Assembly (NCBI RefSeq): GCF_037975245.1
Contig: NC_092565.1
Coordinates: 10,660,499-10,724,498, forward strand
DNA: 64,000 nt
Direction: 5' to 3'
DNA from: Apostichopus japonicus
Lineage: Eukaryota; Echinodermata; Holothuroidea; Aspidochirotida; Stichopodidae
The position numbers were made by a program, and so were the translations under genes. Below the pieces are notes generated by a model. It was given only the letters and a program-made list of their open reading frames with translations, ran no database searches and had not been told where the DNA came from. Positions within the stretch are counted from its first letter, which is position 1, and each line of letters starts with the position of its first letter. Of this stretch, positions 62,770-64,000 are shown one piece after another.

Positions 62770-64000
62770 CTAATGATGAATTGGAGGAAAACAGTATTTC
62801 ATTACTGCAACAACTTGTATCGGTAATATATATTTAAACCTATACATTAAGTCAAATGATTATACAATTTCTTAATTGGATAATCCAGGTGAAAATTATA
62901 GGTTTGCTTGAAAGAGGAAGATATTCTAAAGATCTTGAAGATTTTTGTATGCAGTTCGTGTACCTTTTTTTCTCTAGAGATTTTCGAAGTTGATACGTTT
63001 TGTGCCCAAAGTGAACTTGCAGAAAATAGGTGTGACGTCATAGAAGAATGGTAATGAAAATATAAACCTGTTTATATTTTGCTTCAAAAAGCAATTTACA
63101 TTTACATTACTTATGGTAGAAATCTGTTACAACTTGAATCATAATTATTTCGATAACGCTATGAACGAAGTGCTTGCAATTTCACCAGGATGCTTAGAAC
63201 ATTTTTCTTCCTTCATCAGTCAAAGAAAATGACCGTGCTCGAGTTGAGGTTTGTCAATCTATAGCACCCAGTTGGGGCATTTTTTTTCTATACTGGACTG
63301 TCATGTCCCGCGTCCCCAGTGTACTCGTACTAGTGTCAGTATCAACAATATGAATATCATGTTTCTATCAGATAAAGGTTACGGACTGTTTGCACTGTCC
63401 ATACGAGTGCTTTCAAGCATGATATGGGAGGACAGTTTCGAGAGGTATTAGCATGTTAGGAAATTGTCCCAATTGGACTGACCATAGAAGAAATTTAAGT
63501 ATAGGGAAACCATAAGCCGTGTAAGTGCAGTTCTAGTATACCTACAACTGCTTGAGTCAAATTACACGCGTATCAAACAACAGCGAAAGTTAAAAGGTCA
63601 CTGCTGACCTTGGGTCAATACCAAGTTGTACGTCTACATAACAAATTTTTACCCGCGGGTCTGATCCGTGTTTACGCCTAAAGTTGGATATCGAGTGCGG
63701 GCTTCAACATCGCGCTCGTTCTTCAACGTTAACGGGGCTGACATTTTCGAGGCCCTCGAGTATCCTATCAAAGCTTCGCATTTGCGGTGGTCAAGTGGTA
63801 TGATGTGATAGTCTATACGCTTACCAGAAAGGTAACCGATCCTGATATTAAAAGGATATTCTGGTGACAGACAATGTGAAACGTCAATTGAAGAGAAAAA
63901 TATTTCAAACTGCTATAGTTGAAAACCCCATCTCAATATCATGCCCCTAACTTGAGATATGTTTGATTGAATCATGTGACCATTTTTGACTGGCTTGACC
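62770..64000. other. Upstream intron of the S8 protease gene, no exon seen
   Basis: Searched by eye on the minus strand for the HGTHVAG-type exon and found none. The rest is AT-rich sequence. Confidence 0.45.

Noticed and set aside
62847-63041. Minus-strand frame upstream of the protease exon
   Set aside because: Lacks any subtilisin motif (no HGTH or Asp block) and has no suitable acceptor/donor pair in frame with the next exon.

Overview
The window is animal genomic DNA and holds no prokaryotic features. Coding sequence is split by GT-AG introns (ACADSB and a subtilisin gene). It contains a single-exon amine GPCR, Golgi-type fucosyltransferases, many (TA)n and poly-G tracts, and small non-autonomous transposons. 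The gene set, the many TTAA-flanked and hAT-type miniature elements and the frequent 'aggcctat' motifs look like a marine deuterostome. An echinoderm, possibly a sea cucumber, is my best guess, but it is inferred and not demonstrated.

Layout. 1-6 kb: the last six coding exons of a short/branched-chain acyl-CoA dehydrogenase (ACADSB) on +, entering from the left edge. 6-18.7 kb: a transposon-rich block with hAT-type MITEs that have exact 8-bp target duplications, two copies of a composite element with 16-bp termini (one has 5-bp duplications; the other has lost its left end), and a TTAA-flanked Kolobok/T2-like MITE. 22.3-23.5 kb: an intact intronless dopamine-D1-like receptor on -. 23.5-43.6 kb: gene-poor, with a LINE reverse-transcriptase tail fragment, a 147-bp two-part minisatellite, a 72-bp acidic-coding minisatellite, and a 1.37-kb element with 59-bp inverted ends. 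43.7-58.6 kb: a tandem segmental duplication carrying two nearly identical intronless family-10 fucosyltransferase genes on -. The first copy of the unit is swollen by insertions, including a third copy of the composite transposon sitting inside a foldback repeat. 59-64 kb: a possible terminal exon, then the last two exons of a subtilisin-family (S8) protease on -, with a Kolobok-like MITE in its last intron.

The genes do not form a pathway: mitochondrial branched-chain amino-acid oxidation, amine signalling, Golgi fucosylation and proteolysis are unrelated neighbours. The strongest structural stories are the recent fucosyltransferase duplication, whose breakpoint can be seen, and the layered transposon nests, whose order of insertion can be read from their target-site duplications.
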